64,000 bases of DNA from an uncultured Coriobacteriaceae bacterium (GTDB taxonomy: Bacteria; Actinomycetota; Coriobacteriia; Coriobacteriales; Atopobiaceae): positions 1 through 64,000 of the forward strand of contig CADCHF010000007.1 of NCBI GenBank assembly GCA_902801175.1. The letters run 5' to 3'. Positions within the stretch are counted from its first letter, which is position 1. Each line of letters opens with the position of its first letter. Below are positions 1 to 8,693 of the stretch, one piece after another. The notes beneath the pieces were generated by a model, which saw nothing but the letters and a program-made list of their open reading frames with translations, had not been told where the DNA came from and did no database searches. A program made the translations under genes and the position numbers.

Positions 1-501
1 CAAGGCCACATACATGCGGTGTCGCCTTCGTGCGGGGCATCTACCTGTGAGGTCTACGAAATCTGGAGTGGCGCGGCCTACATCTACATGCAAGAGACGG
101 CCTCCGATGATCCCGGTCGTTGCTTTGCCGTCTATGCCGAGCCGGGGGAAGTCGTGATTGTGCCGCCAGGCTGGGCACATGCCACCGTTGTGGGCGACGT
201 GAGCCAAAACCTAACCTTTGGAGCCTGGTGCGTGCGCGACTACGGCTTTGACTACACCGGCGTTCGCGCTCACGGGGGCATTGCCTGGTTTCCGCAGGTA
301 AAGGGTGGCAAGACCGAGTGGGTGGCAAACACCGCATACAAGCCCTCAAAGCTCGAGGTGATAAGGCCACGCAGCTATGCAGACTTTGGCTTAAGGCAGG
401 GAGTGCCCATCTACCAGCAGTTTGTACAGAATCCCGACCTGTTTCTGTTTGTCTCAAAGCCAGATGCCGCCCGGGACCTGTGGGTTGGCTTTGAGCCATA
501 G
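1..501 (+). CDS. Cupin-type glucose-6-phosphate isomerase, 3' part
   Basis: The gene runs in from the left edge; the frame is open from base 1 (QGHIHA...) and ends at a TAG at 499-501. The visible protein is a cupin of the archaeal/Thermococcus-type phosphoglucose isomerase family, which interconverts glucose-6-phosphate and fructose-6-phosphate in the cytoplasm. The metal-binding GHIH pair at the very start, the CEVYEI strand, and the second cupin motif PPGWAHATVVGD are visible, followed by a C-terminal extension. It lies 94 bases ahead of a second cupin of the same family and a mannose-6-phosphate isomerase, so it is probably the first or an early gene of a hexose-phosphate operon. The N-terminus cannot be judged. 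Confidence 0.8.
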   Translation, partial: QGHIHAVSPSCGASTCEVYEIWSGAAYIYMQETASDDPGRCFAVYAEPGEVVIVPPGWAHATVVGDVSQNLTFGAWCVRDYGFDYTGVRAHGGIAWFPQVKGGKTEWVANTAYKPSKLEVIRPRSYADFGLRQGVPIYQQFVQNPDLFLFVSKPDAARDLWVGFEP

Positions 502-595
502 GGGCAGCGTGGCCGGTCGGGCGACTGCGCGTCCGCACCCGCCTCGCAGCGGCGACGCGCGTTGGGCCCCAGGCTCAAATGAGGAGGTACCAGGT

Positions 596-1141
596 ATGAA
601 GGTAGTGGATCCGAGCGTTGTGCATCACCTTGCAAGTGGTGTGCCAACGGGCGAGGGCGTGACCAAGGCGGTCAAGCGCTATCACGAGGTGGCTGGCCTG
701 TACGAGTGCCCCCGCGACGACGATCCGGTGGTGTACGAGGTCTACACCCACAGCGCTGGGCCGGAGGCTGTGGGCAACTTGCTTTGGGGCCTCACGGTCA
801 TGAAGCCGGTCGACTCTCATGGCGAGTGCAACATGACACGTGGTCACTTTCACGAGGATCGCAGCTGCACCGAATACTACTTCTGCCTGCGTGGCGAGGG
901 GCTGCTTCTGCTCATGGACGAGAGTGGCGAGACCTGGGCAGAGCGCATGAGCGAGGGGTCGCTCCACCACATTGACGGGCACTTGGCTCACAGGTGCGTG
1001 AACACGTCAAATACCGAGGAGCTGTGGGTGGGAGCGTGCTGGCCCACTGTGTCTGGGCACGACTACGCGGCCATTGAGCAGCGCGAGTTTGCGTATAGAG
1101 TCAAGCGTGTGGACGACAAGATCGTTTTCGAGAAGCGCTAG
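596..1141 (+). CDS. Cupin-type glucose-6-phosphate isomerase-like protein
   Basis: A 181-residue protein. The ATG at 596 is chosen because GAGGAGGT lies 8 bases upstream; a longer open frame upstream has no ribosome site. Cupin motifs are seen as GHFHEDRSCTEYYFCLRGEG (about residues 82-101) and HHIDGHLAHRCVNTS (about 126-140), with the metal-ligand His/Glu pattern of the cupin phosphoglucose isomerase family. It is a paralogue of the preceding gene, shorter and with its own divergence, and stops 9 bases before the mannose-6-phosphate isomerase, so the three are probably co-transcribed. Whether both cupins isomerise glucose-6-phosphate or one acts on another hexose or pentose phosphate cannot be told from sequence. 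Confidence 0.75.
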   Translation: MKVVDPSVVHHLASGVPTGEGVTKAVKRYHEVAGLYECPRDDDPVVYEVYTHSAGPEAVGNLLWGLTVMKPVDSHGECNMTRGHFHEDRSCTEYYFCLRGEGLLLLMDESGETWAERMSEGSLHHIDGHLAHRCVNTSNTEELWVGACWPTVSGHDYAAIEQREFAYRVKRVDDKIVFEKR

Positions 1142-1150
1142 GAGCTTGCG

Positions 1151-2875
1151 ATGACCAACTATGACAAGTACCCCGAAACGCTCGTTGCAGGTCACGATGG
1201 CGATGCCTGGGAGGGTGCTGCCACCGTGGCGGCAAAGCTGGGTGAGCTTGGCTGCGCGCAAGACCACACGCTGGTCGTTGAGTGCTATCCGGGCGTGGAC
1301 GTCGAGGTGCTCGAGCTTGTGCGCGAGGCGTTTAGGCCAGACACCGTGATTCTCTCCGATGACATCTTCTATGACGGCGATGAGCTTACAGGGCGTATGC
1401 AGCCGCACCTTACAGATGACCGCGTGCGTGGCGTTATGTACTACGGGCGCTTGGAGGACTTTGTTGACCCCGCGACGCTCGATGCGGCCCGTGCGGCGAT
1501 GCCCACAGGTGGTCGCACGCTGGTCTACGGGGTGGGGGCCGGGCTGGTTGCTACGGGTGACACCCTTGTGTACTGCGACCTCGCGCGCTGGGAGATCGAG
1601 CTGCGCTATCGGGCTGGCATGCCAAACTTCCGTGCCCACAACGAGGGCGAGGACTCGCTCCGCAAGATCAAGCGGGGCTACTTCGTGGAGTGGCGCGTTG
1701 CCGACAAGCGCAAGATGGAGGTCTTCGACCGCGTTGACTACTTCCTCGACTCAAACGCGGTGGGAACACCAAAGCTCGCAACGGGCGACGCCGTGCGTGA
1801 TGGTCTGCGTGCCGTGGCGCACAGGCCCTTCCGTCTGGTGCCCTACTTTGACCCTGGCGTATGGGGTGGCCAGTGGATGAAGGAGGTCTGCGGACTTGAT
1901 CCCAAGGCCAGCAACTACGCGTGGTCCTTTGATGGCGTGCCCGAGGAAAACAGCCTCTACCTGCGCATTGGCGAGGTGCGCATTGAGGTTCCCGCGCAGG
2001 ACCTTGTGCTGTGGAGGCCTGTGGAGCTTCTTGGGATGCCCGTGTATTGCCGCTTTGGTGCCGAGTTTCCCATTCGCTTTGACTTCCTCGACACCATGGG
2101 CGGCCAAAACCTGAGCCTGCAGGTGCATCCCATGACCGAGTACATCCGCAGTCACTTTGGCATGACCTACACGCAAGACGAGAGCTACTACATCTTGGAC
2201 GCCGAGGAGGGCGGCGGGGTGTTCCTTGGCCTAAAGGACGGGGTAGACCGCGAGGCCTTTGAGTGCGACCTGCGCTCGGCGCAGGAGGGTGGTCCAAGCT
2301 TCCCCGCAGAGAACTACGTCAACTGCTTCCCCGCAAAGAAGCACGACCATTTTCTTATCCCGGCAGGGACGCTTCACTGCTCGGCGGCAGGGACCATGGT
2401 ACTCGAGATTTCCGCGACGCCGTATAACTTCACCTTCAAGATGTGGGACTGGGACCGCCTGGGTCTCGACGGCCTGCCGCGCCCCATTCACATCGACGAC
2501 GGCCTGGCCAACATCCAGTGGGACCGTACGACCGACTGGGTGCGCGAGAACCTCGTGAACGCCGTGAAGGTCATCCACCAGGGCAGCGACTACCTTGAGG
2601 AGCACACGGGCCTGCACGAGCTGGAGTTCATAGAGACGAGGCGCTTTACCACGCGTGGCGTGACGGAGCACGATGCGACGGACGGCTTCAACATGCTCAA
2701 CCTGGTGGACGGCCGCTCGGCTGTGATCGAGAGTCCAACGGGCGCCTTTGAGCCCTATACCGTGCACTATGCTGAGACCTTCATTATTCCTGCGGCAGCG
2801 GGGCGCTACACCATACGTCCCGAGCACGATGGTGAGCAGGTCATGTTTGTGAAGGCCTACGTACGGCATCGCTAG
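1151..2875 (+). CDS. manA: Mannose-6-phosphate isomerase, class I, long form
   Basis: A 574-residue protein. The C-terminal part (from about residue 230) is a type I mannose-6-phosphate isomerase: FDPGVWGGQWMKEV, the zinc-site region GGQNLSLQVHPMTEY, and KKHDHFLIPAGTLHCSAAG are all visible. The enzyme interconverts mannose-6-phosphate and fructose-6-phosphate. The first about 220 residues form an extra domain that resembles a nucleotide-kinase-like fold found in front of long isomerases of some Firmicutes; I see no P-loop there, so it is probably not an active kinase. A potential terminator overlaps the stop codon. The operon with two cupin isomerases suggests a module for interconverting hexose phosphates. 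Confidence 0.85.
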   Translation: MTNYDKYPETLVAGHDGDAWEGAATVAAKLGELGCAQDHTLVVECYPGVDVEVLELVREAFRPDTVILSDDIFYDGDELTGRMQPHLTDDRVRGVMYYGRLEDFVDPATLDAARAAMPTGGRTLVYGVGAGLVATGDTLVYCDLARWEIELRYRAGMPNFRAHNEGEDSLRKIKRGYFVEWRVADKRKMEVFDRVDYFLDSNAVGTPKLATGDAVRDGLRAVAHRPFRLVPYFDPGVWGGQWMKEVCGLDPKASNYAWSFDGVPEENSLYLRIGEVRIEVPAQDLVLWRPVELLGMPVYCRFGAEFPIRFDFLDTMGGQNLSLQVHPMTEYIRSHFGMTYTQDESYYILDAEEGGGVFLGLKDGVDREAFECDLRSAQEGGPSFPAENYVNCFPAKKHDHFLIPAGTLHCSAAGTMVLEISATPYNFTFKMWDWDRLGLDGLPRPIHIDDGLANIQWDRTTDWVRENLVNAVKVIHQGSDYLEEHTGLHELEFIETRRFTTRGVTEHDATDGFNMLNLVDGRSAVIESPTGAFEPYTVHYAETFIIPAAAGRYTIRPEHDGEQVMFVKAYVRHR

Positions 2876-2896
2876 GCGAGGCGGCATGGCCTCGCC
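2875..2896 (+). terminator. Hairpin after manA
   Basis: GGCGAGGC/GCCTCGCC, an 8-base perfect stem around a 6-base loop directly behind the manA stop, followed by TGTCCTGTT. It is a plausible end of the isomerase operon. A TATAGT that could be a -10 box for the next gene follows at about 2905. Confidence 0.5.
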
Positions 2897-2998
2897 TGTC
2901 CTGTTATAGTGCAGAAAAACGGAGCGCGTCTTGGGCGACCCCTGCGCGCGAGCGGGGAGTGGCGTGGCAAGGCGCGACTCGACTGATGGGAGACCGGC

Positions 2999-3472
2999 AT
3001 GAAGAAGACCTTGGTTCATAGCGTGCAGATAACGACCCCTGCAACCTTTGTTGAGATGACACCCGACGAGATGAAGCAGGCCTTCAATGACAACAACTCC
3101 CATCGTTGGGGTGCGCGTGACGTGCGTCATCATCGCATGTTCGTGATCACGTGGCAGGACTCAAACGCCCTTCTGGCAAAGCTTGTGAGCACCAAGGCCC
3201 TCATCAAGCGCATCGAGAAGATCTCGTCCAAGGGGTATGCGGGGCACGACTACCAGGCCGGCAGCTTCTTCCAGAAAAGCGTCTGCGGGCTCGAGGCCGA
3301 GGGCTACGAGTTTACGTACAAGGTGCAGGGCATTCCGCAACACATGCAAAACATTGTCTTTAAGCACGGAAAGACCTGCTACACGATCTATTGGGTGGAC
3401 CGCCCTGGTCCGGGCAAGGCGAGCGACAAGGCGCTTGAGAGCATCCTCGACTCAATGGAGCTCGCCGAGTAA
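2999..3472 (+). CDS. Conserved hypothetical, 157 aa, cytoplasmic
   Basis: I do not recognise this protein with certainty. It starts at an ATG preceded by GGGAGACCGGC. There is no signal peptide or membrane segment. The second half (FTYKVQGIPQHMQNIVFKHG, then TCYTIYWVDRPG and a closing amphipathic helix) reads like the alternating strands and final helix of a PsbP/DUF1795-like alpha-beta fold, but this is only an impression. It stands alone between the isomerase operon and a convergent ABC-transporter remnant. Base composition and codon use are like the neighbours, so it looks like a resident functional gene. Confidence 0.6.
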   Translation: MKKTLVHSVQITTPATFVEMTPDEMKQAFNDNNSHRWGARDVRHHRMFVITWQDSNALLAKLVSTKALIKRIEKISSKGYAGHDYQAGSFFQKSVCGLEAEGYEFTYKVQGIPQHMQNIVFKHGKTCYTIYWVDRPGPGKASDKALESILDSMELAE

Positions 3473-3504
3473 CACCGCGAAAGCCTCGGGTGTCAGTCGG
3501 CCCC

Positions 3505-3989
3505 TCATGCAAACTGCGAGTTGTACAGCTCCTCGTAGCGGCCGTGAAGGGCCATGAGCTCTTCGTGGGTTCCCGTCTCGAGGATGTCCCCGTGCTCCAT
3601 ATACAGGATCTTGTCGGCGTCGCGCACGGTCGAGAGCCGATGCGCAATCACAAAGCTCGTTCGCCCCTTGAGCAGCGTTGCCATGGCGTCTTGTATCAGC
3701 TGCTCGGTGTGTGCGTCAACGTTTGAGGTCGCCTCGTCCACGATCATGATCTCGGGATCTGCCACAATCGCGCGGGCAATGGTCAGCAGCTGTCGCTCTC
3801 CTTGGCTCACGTTGGACGCACCTTGTGTAAGGACCATGTCGTAGCCGCCCGGCATCGTGCGAATCGTGGAGTCAACGCTTGCCGCCTTGGCTGCGCGAAC
3901 CACATCGCTGGTGGTGATAGCAACCTCAATGCGCTTCATAGTGCCAGCACCTGGCGCCAGTCGAGTCGTATGTGTTTAAGAATCTGCAT
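3505..3989 (-). pseudogene. ABC exporter remnant: N-terminal stub joined to ATPase C-terminus
   Basis: The readable 3' part (start about 3939) is the C-terminal half of an ABC exporter ATPase: signature NVSQGERQLL, Walker B IMIVDEATSNVD, the H-loop region FVIAHRLSTVRDADKILYME and the usual C-terminal tail. Walker A and the whole transmembrane domain are absent. Immediately upstream, in another frame and starting at an ATG at 3989, about 17 codons read MQILKHIRLDWRQVLAL before a stop, which resembles the extreme N-terminus of such exporters. The simplest reading is a large out-of-frame internal deletion that removed some 350-450 codons. No partner half-transporter is next to it. Translation would not give a functional transporter. 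Confidence 0.75.
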
Positions 3990-4269
3990 GCTGTGCCCTA
4001 GGTGATGGTCGTCTTTGGATGGTGCGGCCAGCGCATAGACGCTGCGCCAACGTGTGCAGCCACCTCGGTCTAGCAGCGCATTTGAGCATATATACCCACT
4101 GTTTCAGGAGGCTGTCTTGTAGTGACAAAACCTGCAGGCGCCAAACGGCCGCAAGGCGCGCCAGCGCCGCCTGCGCTCAATATCTGGTGTTGTGCGGCAG
4201 CACGATACCAAGGGACTCTCTAGCGCTATCCTGTTTTAGACGGACCAACCCATAGAAAGGCAGACCATC

Positions 4270-5433
4270 ATGCAGATTGCAGACGGCATCACATATATTG
4301 GCGTCAACGACCATGTGCTCGACCTCTTTGAGGGCCAGTACATCGTCCCCAACGGCATGGCCTACAACTCCTACGTAATCATGGACGAGAAGATTGCGGT
4401 CATGGATGGCGTGGACGGCAACTTTACCGATGAGTGGCTGGGCAACCTCGAGGCCGCACTCGACGGCCGCACGCCCGACTACCTCATTGTCCAGCACATG
4501 GAGCCCGACCACAGCGCCAGCATCATGGCCTTTGTGGAGCGCTACCCCGAGGCCACCATCGTGGGCAGCATGGGTGCCTTCAACATGATGCTCAACTACT
4601 TTGGCACCAAGTTCGAGGGCCACAACATGATCGTCAAGGAGGGCAACACGCTTTCGCTTGGCGCCAAGGAGCTCACCTTTGTCACCGCTCCCAACGTGCA
4701 CTGGCCCGAGGTCATCTTTACCTACGACGCTGCCGACAAGGTGCTCTTTACCGCCGACGCCTTTGGCAAGTTTGGCGCGCTCGACGTGGACGAGGACTGG
4801 GACTGCGAGGCCCGTCGCTACTACTTTGGCATCGTGGGCAAGTTTGGCAAGAACGTCCAGGCCGTGCTCAAGAAGGTCGCCAAGCTCGATGTTGAGGTCA
4901 TTTGCCCGCTGCACGGCCCCATCCTCACCGAGAACCTCGAGCACTACATTGGCCAGTACAATACCTGGTCGAGCTACGGCGTCGAGACCCAGGGCGTTGT
5001 GATTGCCTACACGAGCGTGTACGGCCACACCAAGGAGGCCGTGGAGCTGCTCGAGGCCAAGCTCAAGGAGAAGGGCTGCCCGCGCGTGGTGGTGACCGAC
5101 CTCGCGCGTGACGATCAGGCCGAGGCCGTTGAGGACGCCTTCCGCCATGGTCACCTGGTGCTGGCAACCACTACCTATTGCGGCGAGTACTTCCCCACAA
5201 TGCACAGCTTCATCCATCACCTGGTCGACCACGCCTTCCAAAAGCGCACCGTGGCCTTTGTGGAGAACGGCTCCTGGATGCCGGCTGCCACCAAGGGCAT
5301 GCGCGCCGACATGGAGAAGTGCGCCGACATCACGTTTGCCGAGAACAACGTGACCATCAAGGGCTCGCTCAACGACGCCTCCCGCGCGCAGATTGACGCA
5401 CTGGCCACCGAGCTGGCAGCGCAGTTTGCCTAA
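4270..5433 (+). CDS. fprA: Flavodiiron protein (A-type flavoprotein)
   Basis: A 387-residue cytoplasmic protein that reduces O2 to water and/or NO to N2O in anaerobes. Its N-terminal beta-lactamase-like domain carries the di-iron ligands: HMEPDHS (H-x-E-x-D-H), NVHWPE, FTADAFG and CPLHGP, in the order seen in the family. The C-terminal half (from about residue 245) is a flavodoxin domain beginning VVIAYTSVYGHTKEAVELL, the FMN phosphate-binding loop. There is no C-terminal rubredoxin or reductase extension, so it depends on a separate electron donor. It is preceded by AGAAAGG and followed by a strong hairpin. It probably protects the oxygen-sensitive enzymes encoded nearby. Confidence 0.93.
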   Translation: MQIADGITYIGVNDHVLDLFEGQYIVPNGMAYNSYVIMDEKIAVMDGVDGNFTDEWLGNLEAALDGRTPDYLIVQHMEPDHSASIMAFVERYPEATIVGSMGAFNMMLNYFGTKFEGHNMIVKEGNTLSLGAKELTFVTAPNVHWPEVIFTYDAADKVLFTADAFGKFGALDVDEDWDCEARRYYFGIVGKFGKNVQAVLKKVAKLDVEVICPLHGPILTENLEHYIGQYNTWSSYGVETQGVVIAYTSVYGHTKEAVELLEAKLKEKGCPRVVVTDLARDDQAEAVEDAFRHGHLVLATTTYCGEYFPTMHSFIHHLVDHAFQKRTVAFVENGSWMPAATKGMRADMEKCADITFAENNVTIKGSLNDASRAQIDALATELAAQFA

Positions 5434-5472
5434 GCGATAGGTCAGAGTCGCGAGTGCACTGCTCGGACAAAA

Positions 5473-5505
5473 ACGGGCCCCGCAGCTTGGAGCTGTGGGG
5501 CCCGT
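5473..5505. terminator. Bidirectional terminator between convergent genes
   Basis: A hairpin of 15 base pairs (one G-U) with the 3-base loop TGG. The left arm starts ACGGGCCCC and the right arm ends GGGGCCCGT. It has A residues before it and GTCGTATTA after it, and sits between the ends of fprA (+) and the zinc-ribbon gene (-), so it can serve both. Confidence 0.8.
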
Positions 5506-5526
5506 CGTATTAGGCGGAGCTATAAG

Positions 5527-6513
5527 CTACAGCTGAGAAACAACTGCGTGGTCGTAGCCCATCTGAATGAGGATGGCGCCTCGCTTGCTGAAAGCCACGC
5601 CTATGTACTGGTCGCCATCGACCCAGTGCTCGAGGGTGTCACCGTCTCCTGTGTCATTGATCTTATCGGGCTCGCCGAGCAACTCGTGCACCTCGTCCCT
5701 TGTCATGCCGAGCCTGATGCCGCCGGCAAAGCGATAGCGGCTCACCTCGTCGAGGTCGTCCCAGGTTTGCCAGTCGACAACGACCGTGTAGGCGGTGCAG
5801 TCACCATACGTCTCGTGCTCAAAGATATGCTGCCCGTTGGCGTCTACCAGATAGACCCGATCTAGCCCGTCATCGCTCTCCTCATAGGTTGCCACATGCA
5901 GGTTAACGGTCACTGAGGTTTTACCGCCTGGCGGGTTGAGAAAGCAGAAGCTCATATAGTCATCGCCGTCGTCGGCAGGCCGCTGCTCCGGGTTGCGGGC
6001 GTATTCGAGCGATCCAACCTCCAGCCCAGACTTTGCGCAGAAGTCGCTATAGGTGCAGGGAATACGGACCTCGTTGCCGTCGACGCCAAAGGTAAAGTTG
6101 GTGCCGCTCCAAGGCTTGGTGCCCTCGGGAAGCACAAGATCGGAGGACGGGCTTGCGGTGGGTGCGGACTCAGCGTCATCGGCCGATGCATCCGCCGGCG
6201 CGTCTTCGCCTTGTTCCGATGCGGGAGCCACTGGGGTCGGCTCGTCGCTGTGCCCCATCATCGCTGGGAAGGCAAAGATGAGTATTGCAATGGCAACGCA
6301 GACACCTGCGAGCGATGCCGCCACAAGAGCGATGGGTGACTGCCGCGGTTGCTGGACTGCAGGCTCGGGGCTGGTCGTGGGTTGTGGCTTTGGCTCGGCC
6401 TGGGGCTCGGCTACCGGCTTTGCTGCCGGGGCGTTTGTCGGCAGGGGAGAGCCGCACTTTGTGCAAAAGCGTGCGTTCTCGGGAAGCTGGGAGCCGCAGC
6501 TGGGACAGAACAT
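5527..6513 (-). CDS. Zinc-ribbon single-span membrane protein
   Basis: A 328-residue protein. The start at 6513 is chosen because the protein then begins with a classic zinc ribbon, MFCPSCGSQLPENARFCTKC, with two CxxC pairs; an upstream in-frame extension is compositionally unlike protein. A Pro/Ala/Gln-rich linker (about 30-65) leads to one membrane span (about IALVAASLAGVCVAIAILIF), then an acidic low-complexity stretch and an extracellular C-terminal domain. The end of that domain, LGMTRDEVHELLGEPDKIND, resembles the SmpA/BamE-like hairpin found in many secreted proteins. Function is unknown; topology suggests a cytoplasmic zinc ribbon and an outside sensor or binding domain. It lies 13 bases behind the next gene, probably in one operon. 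Confidence 0.7.
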   Translation of the reverse strand: MFCPSCGSQLPENARFCTKCGSPLPTNAPAAKPVAEPQAEPKPQPTTSPEPAVQQPRQSPIALVAASLAGVCVAIAILIFAFPAMMGHSDEPTPVAPASEQGEDAPADASADDAESAPTASPSSDLVLPEGTKPWSGTNFTFGVDGNEVRIPCTYSDFCAKSGLEVGSLEYARNPEQRPADDGDDYMSFCFLNPPGGKTSVTVNLHVATYEESDDGLDRVYLVDANGQHIFEHETYGDCTAYTVVVDWQTWDDLDEVSRYRFAGGIRLGMTRDEVHELLGEPDKINDTGDGDTLEHWVDGDQYIGVAFSKRGAILIQMGYDHAVVSQL

Positions 6514-6526
6514 GGCGCGTCCTTTC

Positions 6527-7024
6527 TTACTTGCCCGCTTGGTCCTTCTTGTTTGCGCCGAGGGCCCCGGTGATGAGGGCGGCCATGCCACGCGCGGCAA
6601 CGGCTCCTGCAATCGACTTGGCGGCAATCTCGGCCATGGACGGAGCCCCGGAGCTGCTGGCTGTGCTGCTTCCACCAAGCGAGCCAAGGAGGCTCCCAAG
6701 GTCAAAGCCGCCCGCCTGTGCGCTGCTGGCAGATGCCTGCGCGCCGCCACCAAAGAGGCTGCTTGCGAGCGAGTGAGCGCTGCCACCACTCTGCCCCATG
6801 AGGGCAGAGGCGAGGTCCTTGGTGTCGCTTGCGCCAAGCTGCTGGCCGCTTGCCTGTGCCGCCACCTGCGTAAGAATGAGGCTCATGTCCTTCTTTGAGA
6901 TGTTCTCGTTGGTGCCAGTCACCTTTGCGGTGGTGGAGTAGGGGTGCTGCGCAAACTGCGAGAGCATTTCGGGGTTGCTGCCAAGATAGCTCATGAGCTG
7001 TGAAGCGGCTGACTGAACGTCCAT
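6527..7024 (-). CDS. Hypothetical Ala/Ser/Gly-rich 165-aa protein
   Basis: The protein starts MDVQSAASQLMSYLGSNPEM after the purine-rich site AAAGGAGGCCTC. The N-terminal 75 residues look globular and helical (HPYSTTAKVTGTNENISKKD, LILTQVAAQASGQ). The middle is low-complexity Ser/Ala/Gly with GGFDLGSLLGSLGG, a style shared with DUF937/YidB-like proteins, and the C-terminus is Ala-rich and hydrophobic (IAGAVAARGMAALITGALGA). I assign no function. It is the promoter-proximal gene of a two-gene unit with the zinc-ribbon membrane protein. Confidence 0.6.
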   Translation of the reverse strand: MDVQSAASQLMSYLGSNPEMLSQFAQHPYSTTAKVTGTNENISKKDMSLILTQVAAQASGQQLGASDTKDLASALMGQSGGSAHSLASSLFGGGAQASASSAQAGGFDLGSLLGSLGGSSTASSSGAPSMAEIAAKSIAGAVAARGMAALITGALGANKKDQAGK

Positions 7025-7345
7025 GAGGCCTCCTTTGTGTAATCGTCAATCTGATAGTACTACTCGCCCGATTTGCCGCGTGGCGGCTATGGTGCAAGGT
7101 GCCGCAATCTGCCGCCATACAGCCGCGCCCGTGGCAAGGGTCATATTGTACAAATGGGTCATGTGGTCTAAACCGCGGCTAAAATGTGCCATTCTGGCAA
7201 CAAAACAGACTCTGCCCTTTACAGGTTTCTGCGCAAATACGGCAAAAAGCAATTGCGGTATCGGTAAGATGTTATGCGAGAGAAACGACGCGGACGTCTG
7301 GGGGATGTCCGGTCAACAACGAGGCTAACAACAGATGGAGAGGGT
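7025..7345. other. Intergenic, divergent promoter region
   Basis: About 320 bases between the divergent hypothetical pair (-) and the rnf operon (+). It must hold promoters for both directions. I see AT-richer patches (about 7140-7275) but no clear -35/-10 pair, operator palindrome or RNA gene. In-frame codons upstream of 7346 (from about 7274) are open but have no ribosome site. Confidence 0.5.
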
Positions 7346-8692
7346 ATGGGGCGCACGTTAGGTGGCGTGTTTTCGCGTCAGCGCTCTGTGGAACTTAAGG
7401 GCATCCACATCCCGCATAACAAGGCTACGGCCGAGCAGGAAACGACGTTCATGCCGCTTCCGAGCAAGGTCATGCTGCCTATGCAGCAGCATGTGGGAGC
7501 ACCCTGCGTACCACAGGTAAAGCGTCGGCAGCATGTTGAGGTAGGCCAGCTCATTGGCCATTCAGACGCACGAATGTCGGCAGACATCTTTTCGCCGGTC
7601 TCGGGCATCGTGCGAGAGATCAGGCAGATTCATTACTCCAATGGCTGGTCGGACGAGGCGGTGGTCATCGAGCCCGACGGCGAGCAGGTCGTGGCCGAAA
7701 GCGTCGTGCCGCCAGAGGTGACCGACTTCAAGAGCCTTGTGGAGGCAATCAGCCACAGCGGCATTGTGGGTCTGGGAGGCGCGGGCTTCCCGGCGCACGT
7801 CAAGATGGACACTGACCTTTCGAACATCGACACGTGGCTGGTGAACGCGGCTGAGTGCGAGCCGTACCTTTCGACCGACTATCGCGAGATGATCGAGCAC
7901 GCAGACACCCTGCTTGAGGGCATCAAGGCCTGTCTCGACTACTCTGGTGTGCCGCGCTCGCTCATCTGCATCGAGGACAACAAGCCCAAGGCCATCGAGC
8001 TGCTGCGTGAGAAGACTGCCGACGACCCGCGCATCGACGTCTTCGTGCTGCCGGCGCGCTATCCGCAGGGCGCCAGCCGCGTCATCCTGCGTAACGTGAC
8101 TGGCCGCTCCGTCCCGCGCGGCGGACACCTCACCGACGTTGGCGCACTGCTCTTCAACGTGACCACGATGAGCGAGATTGGCCGCTTCCTGCGCACGGGC
8201 ATGCCGCTTATCAAGCGCCGCCTCACCGTGATGGGTGACGCCATCGCCCGCCCGCAGAACCTCGAGGTGTACATCGGCACGCCCATATCCGAGATTCTCG
8301 AGTACTGCGGCTGCGCGCCTGGTCCGCGCAAGGTCATCATCGGCGGCCCCATGATGGGCACCACCCAGGTGGAGCTCGACGTTCCCATCGTGCGCCAAAA
8401 CTGCGGCCTTTTGGCTTTTGGCGTGAACGGTCCGGTCGTCCCGCGCCAGACTGCCTGCATCAAGTGCAGCCGCTGCATCGACAACTGCCCCATCAAGCTG
8501 TCGCCCATCGAGATTCACAAGGCCTATATCAACCGCGACACCAAACGCCTCGACGAGCTGATGGCAGACCTTTGCGTGGAGTGCGGCACCTGCTCGTACG
8601 TGTGCCCGTCAAAGCAGCCGCTCGTGCAGTCGACGCACCTCGCTCGTGCGTTCCTGCGTTCCGAGCAGCGCAAGGCCAGAGGGAGGCGATAA
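7346..8692 (+). CDS. rnfC: Rnf complex subunit RnfC
   Basis: A 448-residue peripheral subunit of the Rnf ferredoxin:NAD+ oxidoreductase, which couples electron transfer between ferredoxin and NAD+ to ion transport across the membrane. The start at 7346 follows GGAGAGGGT; the protein then opens with the usual RnfC beginning SVELKGIHIPHNK. The flavin/NADH-binding glycine-rich segment GIVGLGGAGFPAHVK (about 140-155) is present. Near the C-terminus are two [4Fe-4S] motifs, CIKCSRCIDNCP and CVECGTCSYVCPSKQP. It is the first gene of rnfCDGEAB and ends one base before rnfD. Confidence 0.95.
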   Translation: MGRTLGGVFSRQRSVELKGIHIPHNKATAEQETTFMPLPSKVMLPMQQHVGAPCVPQVKRRQHVEVGQLIGHSDARMSADIFSPVSGIVREIRQIHYSNGWSDEAVVIEPDGEQVVAESVVPPEVTDFKSLVEAISHSGIVGLGGAGFPAHVKMDTDLSNIDTWLVNAAECEPYLSTDYREMIEHADTLLEGIKACLDYSGVPRSLICIEDNKPKAIELLREKTADDPRIDVFVLPARYPQGASRVILRNVTGRSVPRGGHLTDVGALLFNVTTMSEIGRFLRTGMPLIKRRLTVMGDAIARPQNLEVYIGTPISEILEYCGCAPGPRKVIIGGPMMGTTQVELDVPIVRQNCGLLAFGVNGPVVPRQTACIKCSRCIDNCPIKLSPIEIHKAYINRDTKRLDELMADLCVECGTCSYVCPSKQPLVQSTHLARAFLRSEQRKARGRR

Positions 8693-8693
8693 T

